Shown piece after piece: positions 39,507-49,087 of a stretch of 64,000 nucleotides of DNA (positions are counted from its first letter, which is position 1; each line of letters starts with the position of its first letter). This DNA comes from Ramlibacter ginsenosidimutans (GTDB taxonomy: Bacteria > Pseudomonadota > Gammaproteobacteria > Burkholderiales > Burkholderiaceae_C). The translations under genes and the position numbers were made by a program. The stretch lies in assembly GCF_016654015.1 (NCBI RefSeq), contig NZ_JAEPWM010000002.1, positions 248,001 through 312,000 of the forward strand. Reading direction: 5' to 3'. The notes below the pieces were generated by a model, which saw only the letters and a program-made list of their open reading frames with translations, was not told the DNA's origin and ran no database searches.

Positions 39507-40229
39507 CTACAGCGAGAGGCTGGCGTCCAGGTAGCTGCGCACGCGGTCCGTGATCACGGTCGCGTCGTCCAGCGGCGGCTGCTGCGGGTGGATAGGCTGG
39601 CCGTACACGAACCAGCGCACGCCGCCATAGAAGATGCCTCCGTGCAGGCCCATCAGCAGCTCATATTCGCGCACGCTCGGCGCGCCGCGCGCGCGGCTGC
39701 CGCGGTGGCGGCGGGTCTCTCGGAGCAGGCGCGGGAACAGGCGCTCGGCCAGCAACGCGAAGTAGCGGTCCGGGATGCTGCGGTCGCTCAGGCCCGAGAA
39801 CACCATGATGCGCACGAAGTCGCGCGTCAGCACCGCGCGCGAGTAGGCGATGTAGAAGCGCACCAGCTTGTCCTCGACGCCGAGGTCGCGGCGGTCCAGC
39901 AGCTGTTCCCACTCCTTCTTCCAGCGGCCCGCGAACACCTCCTGGTACACGCGGTCGACCAGCGCCTGCTTGGTGGGGAAGTAGTGATAGACCAGCGTGT
40001 GGGTCACGCCGATGGCGCTGGCCAGTTCGCGCATCTGCGCGTCGAGCCCGTGCTCGGAAAAGAAGGTGATGGCGCCGTCGACGATGTGCCGTTCGCGCTC
40101 GGCGACGCTCATGCGCCGGCGCGGCGCCGGCTCCGCCTGCACGGACTTCGCGACCGTCGCAGCGCGCGCACTGCCGACGCCGCTAGGGTTTGTCCGGGGC
40201 CCAGGCCCATGGTCCGATCGTTCGGCCAT
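39507..40229 (-). CDS. TetR-family regulator of the molybdenum hydroxylase operon
   Basis: 240 residues, of which about 38 form a non-conserved lead; an ATG at 40112 would give 201 residues. The helix-turn-helix is MSVAERERHIVDGAITFFSEHG with SAIGVTHTLVYHYFPTKQALVDR. Divergent from the hydroxylase operon with a palindrome in the shared gap, which makes it the probable repressor of the heteroaromatic catabolic genes. Confidence 0.88.
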   Translation of the reverse strand: MAERSDHGPGPRTNPSGVGSARAATVAKSVQAEPAPRRRMSVAERERHIVDGAITFFSEHGLDAQMRELASAIGVTHTLVYHYFPTKQALVDRVYQEVFAGRWKKEWEQLLDRRDLGVEDKLVRFYIAYSRAVLTRDFVRIMVFSGLSDRSIPDRYFALLAERLFPRLLRETRRHRGSRARGAPSVREYELLMGLHGGIFYGGVRWFVYGQPIHPQQPPLDDATVITDRVRSYLDASLSL

Positions 40230-40240
40230 TCCTATGATTG

Positions 40241-40256
40241 TTGAACATCTGGTCAA
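40241..40256. promoter_or_regulatory. TetR operator palindrome
   Basis: TTGAACATCTGGTCAA is a 16-bp near-perfect palindrome (TGA-CA-NN-TG-TCA core), the usual form of a TetR/FadR-type site. It lies 11 bases upstream of the regulator start and 66 bases upstream of the hydroxylase operon start, so a bound repressor could silence both directions. Confidence 0.6.
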
Positions 40257-40322
40257 TATGCTAACCCGAAGCGGCGCGGCTTCCCACCCCGGAGCGCGCC
40301 CCAACCAGGAAGAGCCCACCCC

Positions 40323-41198
40323 ATGAAGGCCCCGCGCTTCGACTACGTGCGCGTCCGCTCCATCGAAGAGGCGATCGCGCAGCTGCAGCAGCACGGCGAG
40401 GGCGCGCGCCTGCTCGCCGGCGGCCAGACGCTGCTCGCCACGCTGAACCTGCGCCTGTCGGAGCCGCAGATGCTGGTGGACATCGGCGGCATCGCGGCAC
40501 TGCGCGGCATCGAGCGGCGCGGCGAGCAGCTCTGGATCGGCGCCCTCGCGACGCATGGCGAGATCGAATCGTCACCCCTGGTGGCCGAGCATGCGCCCCT
40601 GCTCGCGGCGGCCGCACCCCACATCGCCCACCGCGCCATCCGCAACGTGGGCACCTGGGGCGGCTCGCTCGCCTACGCGGACCCTGCGGCGGAATGGCCG
40701 GCGTGCCTGGTCACGCTCGAAGGCACGGTGGTGCTGCAAGGCCCGCGCGGGCGCCGCAGCGTGCCCGCGCGCAATTTCTTCCGCTCCATCCTCACCACCG
40801 CCATGGAGCCCGACGAGTTGCTGCTAGGCGCGGAGGTGCCCGTGGCGGCGGCGGGCGACTGGTTCGGCTTCGACGAGCTGGCACGCCGGCGCGGCGACTA
40901 CGCAGCCGCGGGGCTCGCGGTGGCGGCGCAGTTCGACGGGACCGTGGCGCGCCGGGTCCGCCTCGGGTTCCTTTCGGTCGGCCCCACGGCCTTGCGCGTG
41001 CCGCGCACCGAGGCGCTGCTCTCGGGCAAGGAACTCACCGCGGGCAACATCGAGATCGCGATCGCCACCCTGAAGGCCGAGCTGGATCCGCTGTCCGACC
41101 TGTACCACGCCGTCGAGACGAAGCGGCACCTCGCCGCCGTCCTCGCGCGCCGCCTGCTCACCGCCGCGCACGCCAGCCGCGTCGCGCTCGCCGCCTGA
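40323..41198 (+). CDS. molybdenum hydroxylase FAD subunit (XDH family)
   Basis: 291 residues of the CoxM/XdhB type: FAD-diphosphate loop ARLLAGGQTLLATLNLRL, second site APHIAHRAIRNVGTWGGSLAYADPA, and a CO-dehydrogenase flavoprotein C-domain. Passes electrons from the iron-sulfur subunit to an acceptor. First gene of the operon, followed 11 bases later by the 2Fe-2S subunit. The trio is a complete medium-subunit, small-subunit, large-subunit hydroxylase. Confidence 0.93.
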   Translation: MKAPRFDYVRVRSIEEAIAQLQQHGEGARLLAGGQTLLATLNLRLSEPQMLVDIGGIAALRGIERRGEQLWIGALATHGEIESSPLVAEHAPLLAAAAPHIAHRAIRNVGTWGGSLAYADPAAEWPACLVTLEGTVVLQGPRGRRSVPARNFFRSILTTAMEPDELLLGAEVPVAAAGDWFGFDELARRRGDYAAAGLAVAAQFDGTVARRVRLGFLSVGPTALRVPRTEALLSGKELTAGNIEIAIATLKAELDPLSDLYHAVETKRHLAAVLARRLLTAAHASRVALAA

Positions 41199-41209
41199 AC
41201 CCGACCTCC

Positions 41210-41710
41210 ATGCCCGAACTGCACACCATCGAAGTCACCGTCAACGGCCAGGCGCAACGCCGCGCCGTCGAACCGCGCCAGCATCTCGTCGACTTCCTGC
41301 GCGGCCCGCTGGGCCTCAAGGGTTCGCACCTCGGCTGCGAGCACGGCGTCTGCGGCGCCTGCACGGTGGAGGTCGACGGCCACATCGTGCGCGGTTGCCT
41401 GACGCTGGCGGTGCAGGCCGATGGCCGCAGCGTCCGCACGATCGAGGGCGTGAGCGCGGACGGCGACGTCGCCGACCTGCAGGCCGCCTTCGTGCGGCAC
41501 AACGCGCTGCAATGCGGCTTCTGCACGCCGGGCATGGTCATGGCGGCCAAGGAGCTGCTGGAACAGAAGCCCGATGCAACGCGCGCCGAGGTGCGCGAGT
41601 GGATGAGCGGGAACTACTGCCGCTGCACCGGATACCACGCCATCGTCGATGCGGTGTGCGAGACACTGGACCAGCGCGCCGGGCGGCCGCGCACGGGAGC
41701 TTCGGCATGA
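41210..41710 (+). CDS. molybdenum hydroxylase 2Fe-2S subunit
   Basis: 166 residues. Plant-ferredoxin-like cluster ligands Cys43, Cys48, Cys51 and Cys63, and the second cluster domain with Cys102, Cys105, Cys137 and Cys139 (QCGFC, NYCRCTGYH). Transfers electrons from molybdopterin to FAD. The stop overlaps the large-subunit start (ATGA). Confidence 0.95.
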   Translation: MPELHTIEVTVNGQAQRRAVEPRQHLVDFLRGPLGLKGSHLGCEHGVCGACTVEVDGHIVRGCLTLAVQADGRSVRTIEGVSADGDVADLQAAFVRHNALQCGFCTPGMVMAAKELLEQKPDATRAEVREWMSGNYCRCTGYHAIVDAVCETLDQRAGRPRTGASA

Positions 41711-44142
41711 GCAGCCTCGAGATGCACGTGCACGCCGGCAGCGAAGTCGTGGAACGGCCGGAGCAGGCCGAGACGCTGCGCCCGGTCACCGAAGACGCGC
41801 GCTACATCGGCAGCAGCAGCGAGCGGCCGAGCGCGCGCCGGCTCGTCCAAGGCCAGGGCGTATACGTCGACGACATCGAGCTACCCCGCATGGCGCACGC
41901 CGTCTTCTGGCGCAGCCCGGTCGCCCATTGCCGCATCCTGGGCATCCGTGCCGAGGAGGCGCGCCGCATGCCCGGCGTGGTGCTGGTCGCCGACGGCCGC
42001 GACATAGCCACGGTGTGCAAACCCTGGGTGGCCACGCTGGCGCACATGGTGGGCATGAAATCCGCGCCGCAGTACCCGCTGGCCATAGCCCGGGCCTGCT
42101 GGCAAGGCGAGCCCGTGGTGGCGGTCGTCGCCGAGACGCGTGCGCAGGCCGAGGATGCGCTGCAACGCATCGAGGTGGACTACGAGATGCTGCCCGCCGC
42201 GCTCGACATGCAGACGGCGCTGGACCCGGCCACACCGGTGATCCATCCGGAGCTCGGCGACAACCTCTGCTTCACGCGCCACCTCGAGGTGGGCGGCGTG
42301 GACGAAGCCTTCGCGCGCGCCGACGCGGTGGTGGAGTGCGACTTCGAGTTCGGCCGGCACACCGGCGTGACGCTGGAGCCGCGCAGCCAGCTCGCCGACT
42401 GGAACGCCGCGGAGCAGCGCCTGACGGTCTACCACTCCTGCCAGGCGCCGCACATGATGCAGGACCTGTACGCGCGCCAGTTCGAGCTGCCGGAGTCGGC
42501 GGTGCGCGTCGTCTGCAAGGACGTCGGCGGCTCCTTCGGCATCAAGGTGCACGCCTATCCCGACGACTTTGCCACCGTGGCGCTGTCCATGCTGTGCCGG
42601 CGGCCGGTCAAGTTCGTCGCGGACCGCCTCGAGTCGTTTACCAGCGACATCCATGCGCGCCACCACCGCGTGCACGCGCGGCTCGCCGCCAGCCGCACGG
42701 GCGAGATCCTTGCCTTCGAGCTGGATGACCTCACGGGCGTGGGACCCTATTCGATGTTCCCGCGCACCAGCGCCATCGAAGGCAACCAGGTGGTGAACCT
42801 GGTGGGCGGCCCGTACCGGCACCAGGCATACCGCGCGGACCTGAAGGTCGTGTTCCAGAACAAGACGCCGACCTGCCAGTACCGTGGCGTCGGCCACCCC
42901 ATCGCCTGCGCCGTCACGGAGGGCCTGGTGGACCTCGCCGCGCGCAAGCTGCGCATCGACCCGCTGGAGTTCCGCCGCCGCAACGTCATTCCCGACGATG
43001 CCTACCCCACCAAGGGCGTGAGCGGCATCGCCTTCGAGCAGCTCTCGCACGAGGCCTGCCTGCGCAAGATCGAGGTGATGATGGATTACCCGGTGCTGCG
43101 AGCCGAGCAGGCGGCGCTGCGCGAGCGCGGCATCTACCGCGGCATCGGCTTCGCGACCCTGATCGAACTGACCAACCCGAGCGCCGCGTTCTACGGCGTG
43201 GGCGGCGCCCGCATCGCGTCGCAGGACGGCGCCACGATCCGGCTGGATCCCGCGGGCGGCATCACCCTGATGGCGAGCGTGGGCGAACAAGGCCAGGGCA
43301 ACGACGGCATCTTCCGGCAGATCGCGGCCGACGCCGTCGGCGTGGACCTCGAGCGCGTCCGCGTGGTGACGGGCGACACCGAGGTCACGCCTTACGGCGG
43401 CGGCACCTGGGCGTCGCGCGGCGCCGGCATCGGCGGCGAGGCGGTGCTGCTGGCCGGCCAGGCGCTGCGCGCGAACATCCTCAAGCTCGCGGCCGCGATG
43501 CTCAAGCGCGACGTCGCCGGCCTGGCGGTGCGCCGCGGGCATGTGGTGGACGCCGGGAGCGGCGAGATGCTGCTGCCCTTCGCCGAGCTGGGTCGCGTGG
43601 CCTACTACCGCTCCGACACGCTGCCGCGCGACTTCACGCCCGAACTGATGGTGACGCGCCACTACGCGCAGCGGGACTACCCCTTCATCTTCACCAACGG
43701 CGTGCAGGCCTCGTACGTGGAGGTGGACGTGGACACGGGCTTCGTGCGGTTGCTGAAGCACTGGGCGGTGGAGGACTGCGGGCGCGTGGTGAATCCCAAG
43801 CTCGTGGATGAGCAGATCCGCGGCGCCATCGTGCAGGGCATCGGCGGAGCGCTGCTGGAGGAGTGCCTGTACGACGAGCACGGGCTGATGCTCAATGCGA
43901 CGCTGGCGGATTACCTGCTGCCGATGAGCGCCGAGATGCCGGACATCCACGTCGCGCACGTGCAGACGCCCACGCGCAGCAGCCAGCTCGGTGCGAAAGG
44001 CGCCGGCGAAGCAGGCACCGCGGGCGCGCCGGCCGCGGTGATGAACGCCATCAACGACGCCCTCGCGCCGCTCGGTGCGCAGGTGTGGTCGCAGCCGGCG
44101 ACGCCGGAAAAGATCCTGCGCGCGCTCGGCGTTCCGGCGTGA
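41707..44142 (+). CDS. molybdenum hydroxylase large (molybdopterin) subunit
   Basis: 811 residues. Binds the molybdopterin cofactor and hydroxylates the substrate with water-derived oxygen. Contains the N-terminal hammerhead domain (RLVQGQGVYVDDIELPRMAHAVF), DVGGSFGIKVHAYPDD, and the active-site glutamate in GAKGAGEAGTAG (Glu768). Belongs with aromatic/heteroaromatic hydroxylases such as those for nicotine-derived ketones, quinoline or carbon monoxide-dehydrogenase-like enzymes; exact substrate unknown. Confidence 0.92.
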   Translation: MSSLEMHVHAGSEVVERPEQAETLRPVTEDARYIGSSSERPSARRLVQGQGVYVDDIELPRMAHAVFWRSPVAHCRILGIRAEEARRMPGVVLVADGRDIATVCKPWVATLAHMVGMKSAPQYPLAIARACWQGEPVVAVVAETRAQAEDALQRIEVDYEMLPAALDMQTALDPATPVIHPELGDNLCFTRHLEVGGVDEAFARADAVVECDFEFGRHTGVTLEPRSQLADWNAAEQRLTVYHSCQAPHMMQDLYARQFELPESAVRVVCKDVGGSFGIKVHAYPDDFATVALSMLCRRPVKFVADRLESFTSDIHARHHRVHARLAASRTGEILAFELDDLTGVGPYSMFPRTSAIEGNQVVNLVGGPYRHQAYRADLKVVFQNKTPTCQYRGVGHPIACAVTEGLVDLAARKLRIDPLEFRRRNVIPDDAYPTKGVSGIAFEQLSHEACLRKIEVMMDYPVLRAEQAALRERGIYRGIGFATLIELTNPSAAFYGVGGARIASQDGATIRLDPAGGITLMASVGEQGQGNDGIFRQIAADAVGVDLERVRVVTGDTEVTPYGGGTWASRGAGIGGEAVLLAGQALRANILKLAAAMLKRDVAGLAVRRGHVVDAGSGEMLLPFAELGRVAYYRSDTLPRDFTPELMVTRHYAQRDYPFIFTNGVQASYVEVDVDTGFVRLLKHWAVEDCGRVVNPKLVDEQIRGAIVQGIGGALLEECLYDEHGLMLNATLADYLLPMSAEMPDIHVAHVQTPTRSSQLGAKGAGEAGTAGAPAAVMNAINDALAPLGAQVWSQPATPEKILRALGVPA

Positions 44143-44226
44143 TCTGCACCAGCCTACGGGTTGGTCCCGATGCAGGGGGACACCCCCGCTCCAACAATCC
44201 GCCTTGTTTACCCGTTGATCAATAAA

Positions 44227-44673
44227 GTGACCCTCTCCCTCAACCACTTCTCGATCCGCACGATGGACCTCGACGCCACGCAGCGGTTCTACGAACGCGT
44301 GCTGGGGCTCACGGTCGGCCCGCGTCCCAACTTTCCCTTCCCGGGCTTGTGGATGTATCGCGGCGACCACGACAGCTACACCAATGCCGTCGTGCACATC
44401 ATCGGGATGGATCGCAACGACCCCGAGGGTCTGAAGAGGTACCTCGGTGACCGCGACGTCTCCAGCCTGCATGGCAGCGGCGCGGTGGACCACGTCGCCT
44501 TCTTCGCCACCGGGCTGGCGGCCATGCGGGCGCACCTGCGCAGCCTGGGCGTGGCCGCGCGCGAGCGCACCGTCCCCGACCTGGGCCTGCACCAGGTCTT
44601 CCTCGACGACCCCAACGGCGTCGTCATCGAACTGAACTACCCGGCGGCGGAAGAGGCCGCAACCAGGTCCTGA
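44227..44673 (+). CDS. VOC-family (glyoxalase/dioxygenase fold) protein
   Basis: 148 residues of a single vicinal-oxygen-chelate domain: LSLNHFSIRTMDLDATQRFYERVLGL, AVDHVAFFATGL and HQVFLDDPNGVVIELNY carry the His/His/Glu positions of the metal site. Start taken as GTG 44227, which puts the fold at the N-terminus; an upstream frame extends into the gap with no similarity. Between hydroxylase and FAD monooxygenase it might be a ring-opening or isomerising enzyme. Confidence 0.8.
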   Translation: MTLSLNHFSIRTMDLDATQRFYERVLGLTVGPRPNFPFPGLWMYRGDHDSYTNAVVHIIGMDRNDPEGLKRYLGDRDVSSLHGSGAVDHVAFFATGLAAMRAHLRSLGVAARERTVPDLGLHQVFLDDPNGVVIELNYPAAEEAATRS

Positions 44674-44675
44674 GC

Positions 44676-45926
44676 ATGGCCCATGTGCTGGTCGCGGGCG
44701 GCTCGCTCGGCGGGCTGATGGCCGCGAACCTGCTGGCACGCGCGGGCCACGCCGTCACGGTGCTGGAACGCGTCGCCGGCCCGATGATGGGGCGCGGCGC
44801 CGGCATCATCACCCACCCGGTGCTCGAGCGCGGCCTGCGCCGCTGCGGCATGCCGCAGGATTTCGCGCTGGGCATCCCGGTGGTGGACCGCGTGACCCTG
44901 GACAGCGCCGGGCGCGAACTCGGCGTGCTGCGCATGCCGCAGGTGCTGACGTCCTGGTCGCGCCTGTACCAGTTGCTGCACGGCCAGTTGGCGCAACTGC
45001 CGCAGGTGCACTACCGCCAGGGTGTCGCGGTGCAGTCGGTCGAGGAAGAGAGCGACCGCGTTCGCGTGCAGACCAGCGCGGGCCCGTTCGAGGGCGAACT
45101 GCTCGTCGCCGCCGACGGCATCCGCTCGGCGATCCGCCAGCAGTACTGGCCCGAGGTGCAGCCCGAATACGCCGGCTACGTCGCCTGGCGCGGGCTCACC
45201 GACGAAGCGGTGCTGTCCCGCGGCACGCAGCAGGCGATCTTCGAACGCTTCGGCTTCTGCCTGCCGCCCGGCGAGCAGATGCTGGGCTATCCGGTCGCGG
45301 GTCCCGGCAACGGCACGCGCCCGGGCGAACGCTCCTGGAACTTCGTCTGGTACCGCGCCGCGCCGGCGCCGGACCGCCTGGCCGAACTGCTCACCGATGC
45401 CGACGGCGTGCACTACGCGCAAGGCATTCCGGCCCCCAAGGTGTCCTGGCGGGCGATCGCGGCGATGCGCGAAGACGGCCGCCGGCTGCTGGCTCCCGCC
45501 TTCGCGGAGGTGATCGAGAAATGCGGGCTGCCTTTCCTGCAGCCGATCCACGACCTGGTCTCCCAGCAGGTCGCGCGCGGCCGCGTGGCGCTGCTGGGCG
45601 ATGCCGCCTTCGTGGCGCGCCCGCATGTGGGCATGGGCGTGACCAAGGCCATGCAGGATGCGCTGGTGCTCGAAAGCGCGCTGCGCCTGCACGGCCCGAC
45701 GCCGCAGGCGCTGCAGGCGTATGCGGCCGAACGGGTCGCAGCCAGCCAGGCCGTCGTGCAACGCGGCCGGCGGCTGGGCGCCTACATGCAGGCCTGCGGC
45801 CAGGACGGCAACACCGCGCAGGCGCGCGATGCGCTGGCCGTGATGGCCGAGACCGCGACCGATCCCGAGCAAGACCACTTCGAGGAGACTCCCCATGAGC
45901 GACCAGCAACCCTCCCCATCGCCTGA
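44676..45926 (+). CDS. FAD-dependent aromatic monooxygenase (2,6-dihydroxypyridine hydroxylase-like)
   Basis: 416 residues of the class A flavoprotein hydroxylases: dinucleotide loop VAGGSLGGLMAANLLARAG and the FAD ribityl motif GRVALLGDAAFVARPHVGMG. The arrangement GGSLGG near the start and GDAAFxxRPHxGxG resemble enzymes that hydroxylate dihydroxypyridines, so it could add the second oxygen after the molybdenum hydroxylase. Two bases after the VOC gene; its last 32 bases overlap the next gene in another frame. Confidence 0.85.
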   Translation: MAHVLVAGGSLGGLMAANLLARAGHAVTVLERVAGPMMGRGAGIITHPVLERGLRRCGMPQDFALGIPVVDRVTLDSAGRELGVLRMPQVLTSWSRLYQLLHGQLAQLPQVHYRQGVAVQSVEEESDRVRVQTSAGPFEGELLVAADGIRSAIRQQYWPEVQPEYAGYVAWRGLTDEAVLSRGTQQAIFERFGFCLPPGEQMLGYPVAGPGNGTRPGERSWNFVWYRAAPAPDRLAELLTDADGVHYAQGIPAPKVSWRAIAAMREDGRRLLAPAFAEVIEKCGLPFLQPIHDLVSQQVARGRVALLGDAAFVARPHVGMGVTKAMQDALVLESALRLHGPTPQALQAYAAERVAASQAVVQRGRRLGAYMQACGQDGNTAQARDALAVMAETATDPEQDHFEETPHERPATLPIA

Positions 45927-47154
45927 GCTGTCCCGGCGCCGCCTGCTCCAGGCCGGTGCGGCGGGTGCGGCGCTCGCGTCGTCGCCGTTCGCGGTGAACA
46001 TCGTCCGCGCGCAACCGGCGAACATCAAGATCGGCTTCCTCGTGCCGCAGACCGGGCCGTACGCGCCGGAAGCGCGCGACCAGGTGCGCGCCGCCGAAAT
46101 CGCGGTGGCCGACTTCAATGCCGCCGGCGGCTTCAACGGCCGCAAGGCCGAACTGCTGGTGCGCGACGACAAGCTCAATCCCGGCGAGGCGGCCACGCGC
46201 ACGCTGGAGCTGATCGAGAAGGACAAGGTCGACTTCATGGTCGGCTCGCTGTCGGCCGCGACGCAGCTGTCCATGAATGCCGTGACGCGCGAGCGGCACG
46301 TGATCTTCAACTCCATCAGCCAGTCCGACGCGATCAACGAGGCCAAGGACTGGAGCCCGTGGACCTTCCACGAGGCGCTCAACCCGCACCTCACGGCGGG
46401 CGCGGTCGCACGCTACTGCTTCCCGAAGTTCGGCAAGAAGATCGTGTACCTCACGGCGGACTACGCCTACGGCCACGAGATGGTCCGCGGTTTCGAGCGC
46501 GCCGGCAAGGAGTTCGGCGCCACCACGCTGGCGGACATCCGCCATCCGCTCGGCGCGGCCGACTACTCCGCCTTCCTGCCGCGCATCCAGCAGCTCAAGC
46601 CCGACATCCTGGTGCTGTGCAACTTCGGCCGCGACCTGGTGAACTCGTGCAAGCAGGCCACCGACTTCGGGCTGAAGTCGACGACGCGCATCATCACGCC
46701 GGTGCTGGTGTTCACGGCACGGCAGGTGGGCGGCGCCGACGTGTTCGAGGGCGTGGTCGGCGGCACCTCGTACTACTGGGGCATGGAGAACAACATTCCC
46801 AGCGCCAAGGCGTTCAACGACAAGTTCCGCAAGGCCTACGGCGGCGCGGTGCCCTCGGACTACGGTGCGCTCGGCTACGCGGGCGTGCGCAGCGTGCTGC
46901 AAGGCGTGCTCGATGCCAGGTCCACGGAGTCGGACAAGGTGGCCGAGGCCATGAGCCGGCTGCGCTACGACTGGTACAAGGGCCCGCAGTTCTACCGCAA
47001 GTGCGACCACCAGTCGGTGCAGTCGGTGATCGTCGTGGAGTCCAAGGCCGAGAAGGACATGAAAGGCAAGGACGACGTGTTCAACATCGCGCACATCGAA
47101 GCGCCGAGCGAAGCCAACCTGCGAAGCTGCACCGAACTCGGCTTCAAAGCCTGA
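45895..47154 (+). CDS. ABC transporter substrate-binding protein (Liv type), set 1
   Basis: 419 residues with a Tat-type signal (SRRRLLQAGAAGAALASSP) and the periplasmic type I fold of the Leu/amide/aromatic-acid binding proteins (IKIGFLVPQTGPYAPEA, KKIVYLTADYAYGHEMV). ATG 45895 follows GAGGAG and overlaps the monooxygenase end by 32 bases. The family includes carriers for benzoate-like acids and amides, fitting a catabolic role. Confidence 0.92.
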   Translation: MSDQQPSPSPELSRRRLLQAGAAGAALASSPFAVNIVRAQPANIKIGFLVPQTGPYAPEARDQVRAAEIAVADFNAAGGFNGRKAELLVRDDKLNPGEAATRTLELIEKDKVDFMVGSLSAATQLSMNAVTRERHVIFNSISQSDAINEAKDWSPWTFHEALNPHLTAGAVARYCFPKFGKKIVYLTADYAYGHEMVRGFERAGKEFGATTLADIRHPLGAADYSAFLPRIQQLKPDILVLCNFGRDLVNSCKQATDFGLKSTTRIITPVLVFTARQVGGADVFEGVVGGTSYYWGMENNIPSAKAFNDKFRKAYGGAVPSDYGALGYAGVRSVLQGVLDARSTESDKVAEAMSRLRYDWYKGPQFYRKCDHQSVQSVIVVESKAEKDMKGKDDVFNIAHIEAPSEANLRSCTELGFKA

Positions 47155-47166
47155 CCACTCGGCACC

Positions 47167-48051
47167 GTGGACCAGGTCACCCCGTCGCTGATCGCGCTGC
47201 AACTGGTCACGGGCGTGGCGCTCGGGGCCGTGTACGCGCTGCTGGCGGTGGGGCTGTCGCTGATCTTCGGCATGCTCACGGTGGTGAACTTCGCCCACGG
47301 CGCCTTCTTCATGGTGGGCGCCTTCCTGGGCGTGTACTTCCAGGCCCTCACCGGCAGCTTCTTCCTGAGCCTGTTGATCACGCCGCTGGCCGTGGGCAGC
47401 ATCGGCCTGCTGTGCGAACGTTTCCTGGTGCGGCCGCTGTACGGGCGCGGCATCGACTACCCGCTGCTGCTCACCTTCGGCCTCAGCTACGTGCTGATCG
47501 AAGGCATCCGCATGATCTTCGGCATCGAGGGCATGCCTTCGAGCACGCCGACGGCGCTGCGCGGCGCGGTCGACCTGGGTTTCGGCCATTTCCCGCTGTA
47601 TCGGCTGGTGCTGATCCTCGCGACCGCCGTGGTGGTGGCGGCGCTGTGGCTGTTCATAGAGAAGACGCGCTACGGCCTGATCATCCGGGCCGGCTCGCGC
47701 GATCCCGAGATCGTGCGCGTGCTGGGGATCGACGTCTCGCGCGTGTGGTGGATGGTGTTCGGCATCGGCACGGCGATCGCCGGGCTGTCGGGCGTGCTGG
47801 CCGCGCCGACGCGCGCCGTGAATGCCGAGATGGGCATCACGGTGCTGGCGGAGTCCTTCGTGGTGACGGTGGTGGGCGGCATGGGCTCGCTACCGGGCGC
47901 CGTGGTCGCCGGACTGCTCGTGGGCATCGTCTTCAGCCTCACTTCGCTGCTCGCGCCCGACCTGGCGGAGCTGTCCATCTTCGTGTTGATGGCGCTGGTC
48001 CTGCTGGTGCGGCCGCAAGGGCTGTTCGGCAAGGCCGGCCTCATGTCCTGA
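47167..48051 (+). CDS. Liv-type ABC permease (LivH-like), set 1
   Basis: 294 residues, hydrophobic throughout with about eight membrane helices; VYALLAVGLSLIFGMLTVVNFAHGAFFMVGAF is the LivH signature and GGMGSLPGAVVAGLLVG the cytoplasmic coupling region. GTG start at 47167, 12 bases after the binding-protein gene. Half of the transmembrane channel. Confidence 0.92.
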   Translation: MDQVTPSLIALQLVTGVALGAVYALLAVGLSLIFGMLTVVNFAHGAFFMVGAFLGVYFQALTGSFFLSLLITPLAVGSIGLLCERFLVRPLYGRGIDYPLLLTFGLSYVLIEGIRMIFGIEGMPSSTPTALRGAVDLGFGHFPLYRLVLILATAVVVAALWLFIEKTRYGLIIRAGSRDPEIVRVLGIDVSRVWWMVFGIGTAIAGLSGVLAAPTRAVNAEMGITVLAESFVVTVVGGMGSLPGAVVAGLLVGIVFSLTSLLAPDLAELSIFVLMALVLLVRPQGLFGKAGLMS

Positions 48052-48061
48052 GGGCCGGCCC

Positions 48062-49087
48062 GTGCATTCGCTGATCCGCACGATCGCGCGGCACCGGGTC
48101 GCGGCGGTCCTGCTGTTCCTGCTGGTGTTCCCGCTGCTGATGCCCTACGAGGCGCTCGCGGTCAACATCCTCGTGTTCGGCCTCTACGCCGTCGGCTTCA
48201 ACCTGCTGTTCGGCTACACCGGGCTGCTGTCGTTCGGCCACGCGGCCTTCCTGGGGACCGGCAGCTACGCGACCGGTATCGCGATCGTGCACGCCGGCCT
48301 GCCCTGGCCGGTGGCGGTGCTGGTGGGCGTGGCGGCTTCTGCGCTGCTGGGCGCCGTGATCGGCTTCCTCGCGATCCGCACGCGCGGAATCTACTTCTCG
48401 ATGGTCACCCTGGCGCTGGCCCAGATCGTCTACTACGCCTTCTACAAGGCAGAGCACTGGACCGGCGGCGAGAACGGGCTGCGCGGCGTGCGCGTGGATC
48501 CCTGGGAGTTCGCGGGCTTCCGGCTGGACTTCACCAACCCCACGACCAAGTACTACGTGCTCTTCCTGTTCGTCGCGGTGGCCCTGTGGCTGGTTTCGCG
48601 CATCCTCGCGTCGCCGTTCGGCGCGGTGATGGAGGCCATCCGCGAGAACGACAAGCGTGCGGCCGCCTGCGGCTACGACGTGGCGCGCTCCAAGCTGCTG
48701 GTGTTCGTGCTGTCCGCGGCGATCTGCGGGCTGGCCGGTGCGCTGCGCGCCATGCACCTGTCCATCGTGCCGATCGACTCGCTGCACTACCTCACCTCGG
48801 GCCAGGCGGTGATGATGTGCCTGCTGGGAGGCATGGGCACCTTCTTCGGACCCTTCGTCGGCGCCGCGCTGTTCCTCTACCTCGAGGACGTGGTCACCAA
48901 CCTCACCTCGCACTGGATGCTGGTGGTGGGCGTGATCTTCATGCTGTTCGTGCTGTTCTTCCCGCGCGGCGTCTGGGGCACGCTGCTGCACGAGATCCGC
49001 CGGCGCACCCGCGAGCCGGAGCCGCCCGCGGCGCGCGACGTGGGCGAAGCGGCCGCACCCGCGCCGGCGCGGGAGGTCGCCCCATGA
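48062..49087 (+). CDS. Liv-type ABC permease (LivM-like), set 1
   Basis: 341 residues. Second channel subunit with LLFGYTGLLSFGHAAFLGTGSYATG, the LivM signature, and GGMGTFFGPFVGAALFLYLED. Starts with GTG at 48062. A Pro/Ala-rich cytoplasmic tail (EPEPPAARDVGEAAAPAPA) is an addition not needed for transport. Overlaps the ATPase gene by four bases. Confidence 0.92.
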   Translation: MHSLIRTIARHRVAAVLLFLLVFPLLMPYEALAVNILVFGLYAVGFNLLFGYTGLLSFGHAAFLGTGSYATGIAIVHAGLPWPVAVLVGVAASALLGAVIGFLAIRTRGIYFSMVTLALAQIVYYAFYKAEHWTGGENGLRGVRVDPWEFAGFRLDFTNPTTKYYVLFLFVAVALWLVSRILASPFGAVMEAIRENDKRAAACGYDVARSKLLVFVLSAAICGLAGALRAMHLSIVPIDSLHYLTSGQAVMMCLLGGMGTFFGPFVGAALFLYLEDVVTNLTSHWMLVVGVIFMLFVLFFPRGVWGTLLHEIRRRTREPEPPAARDVGEAAAPAPAREVAP

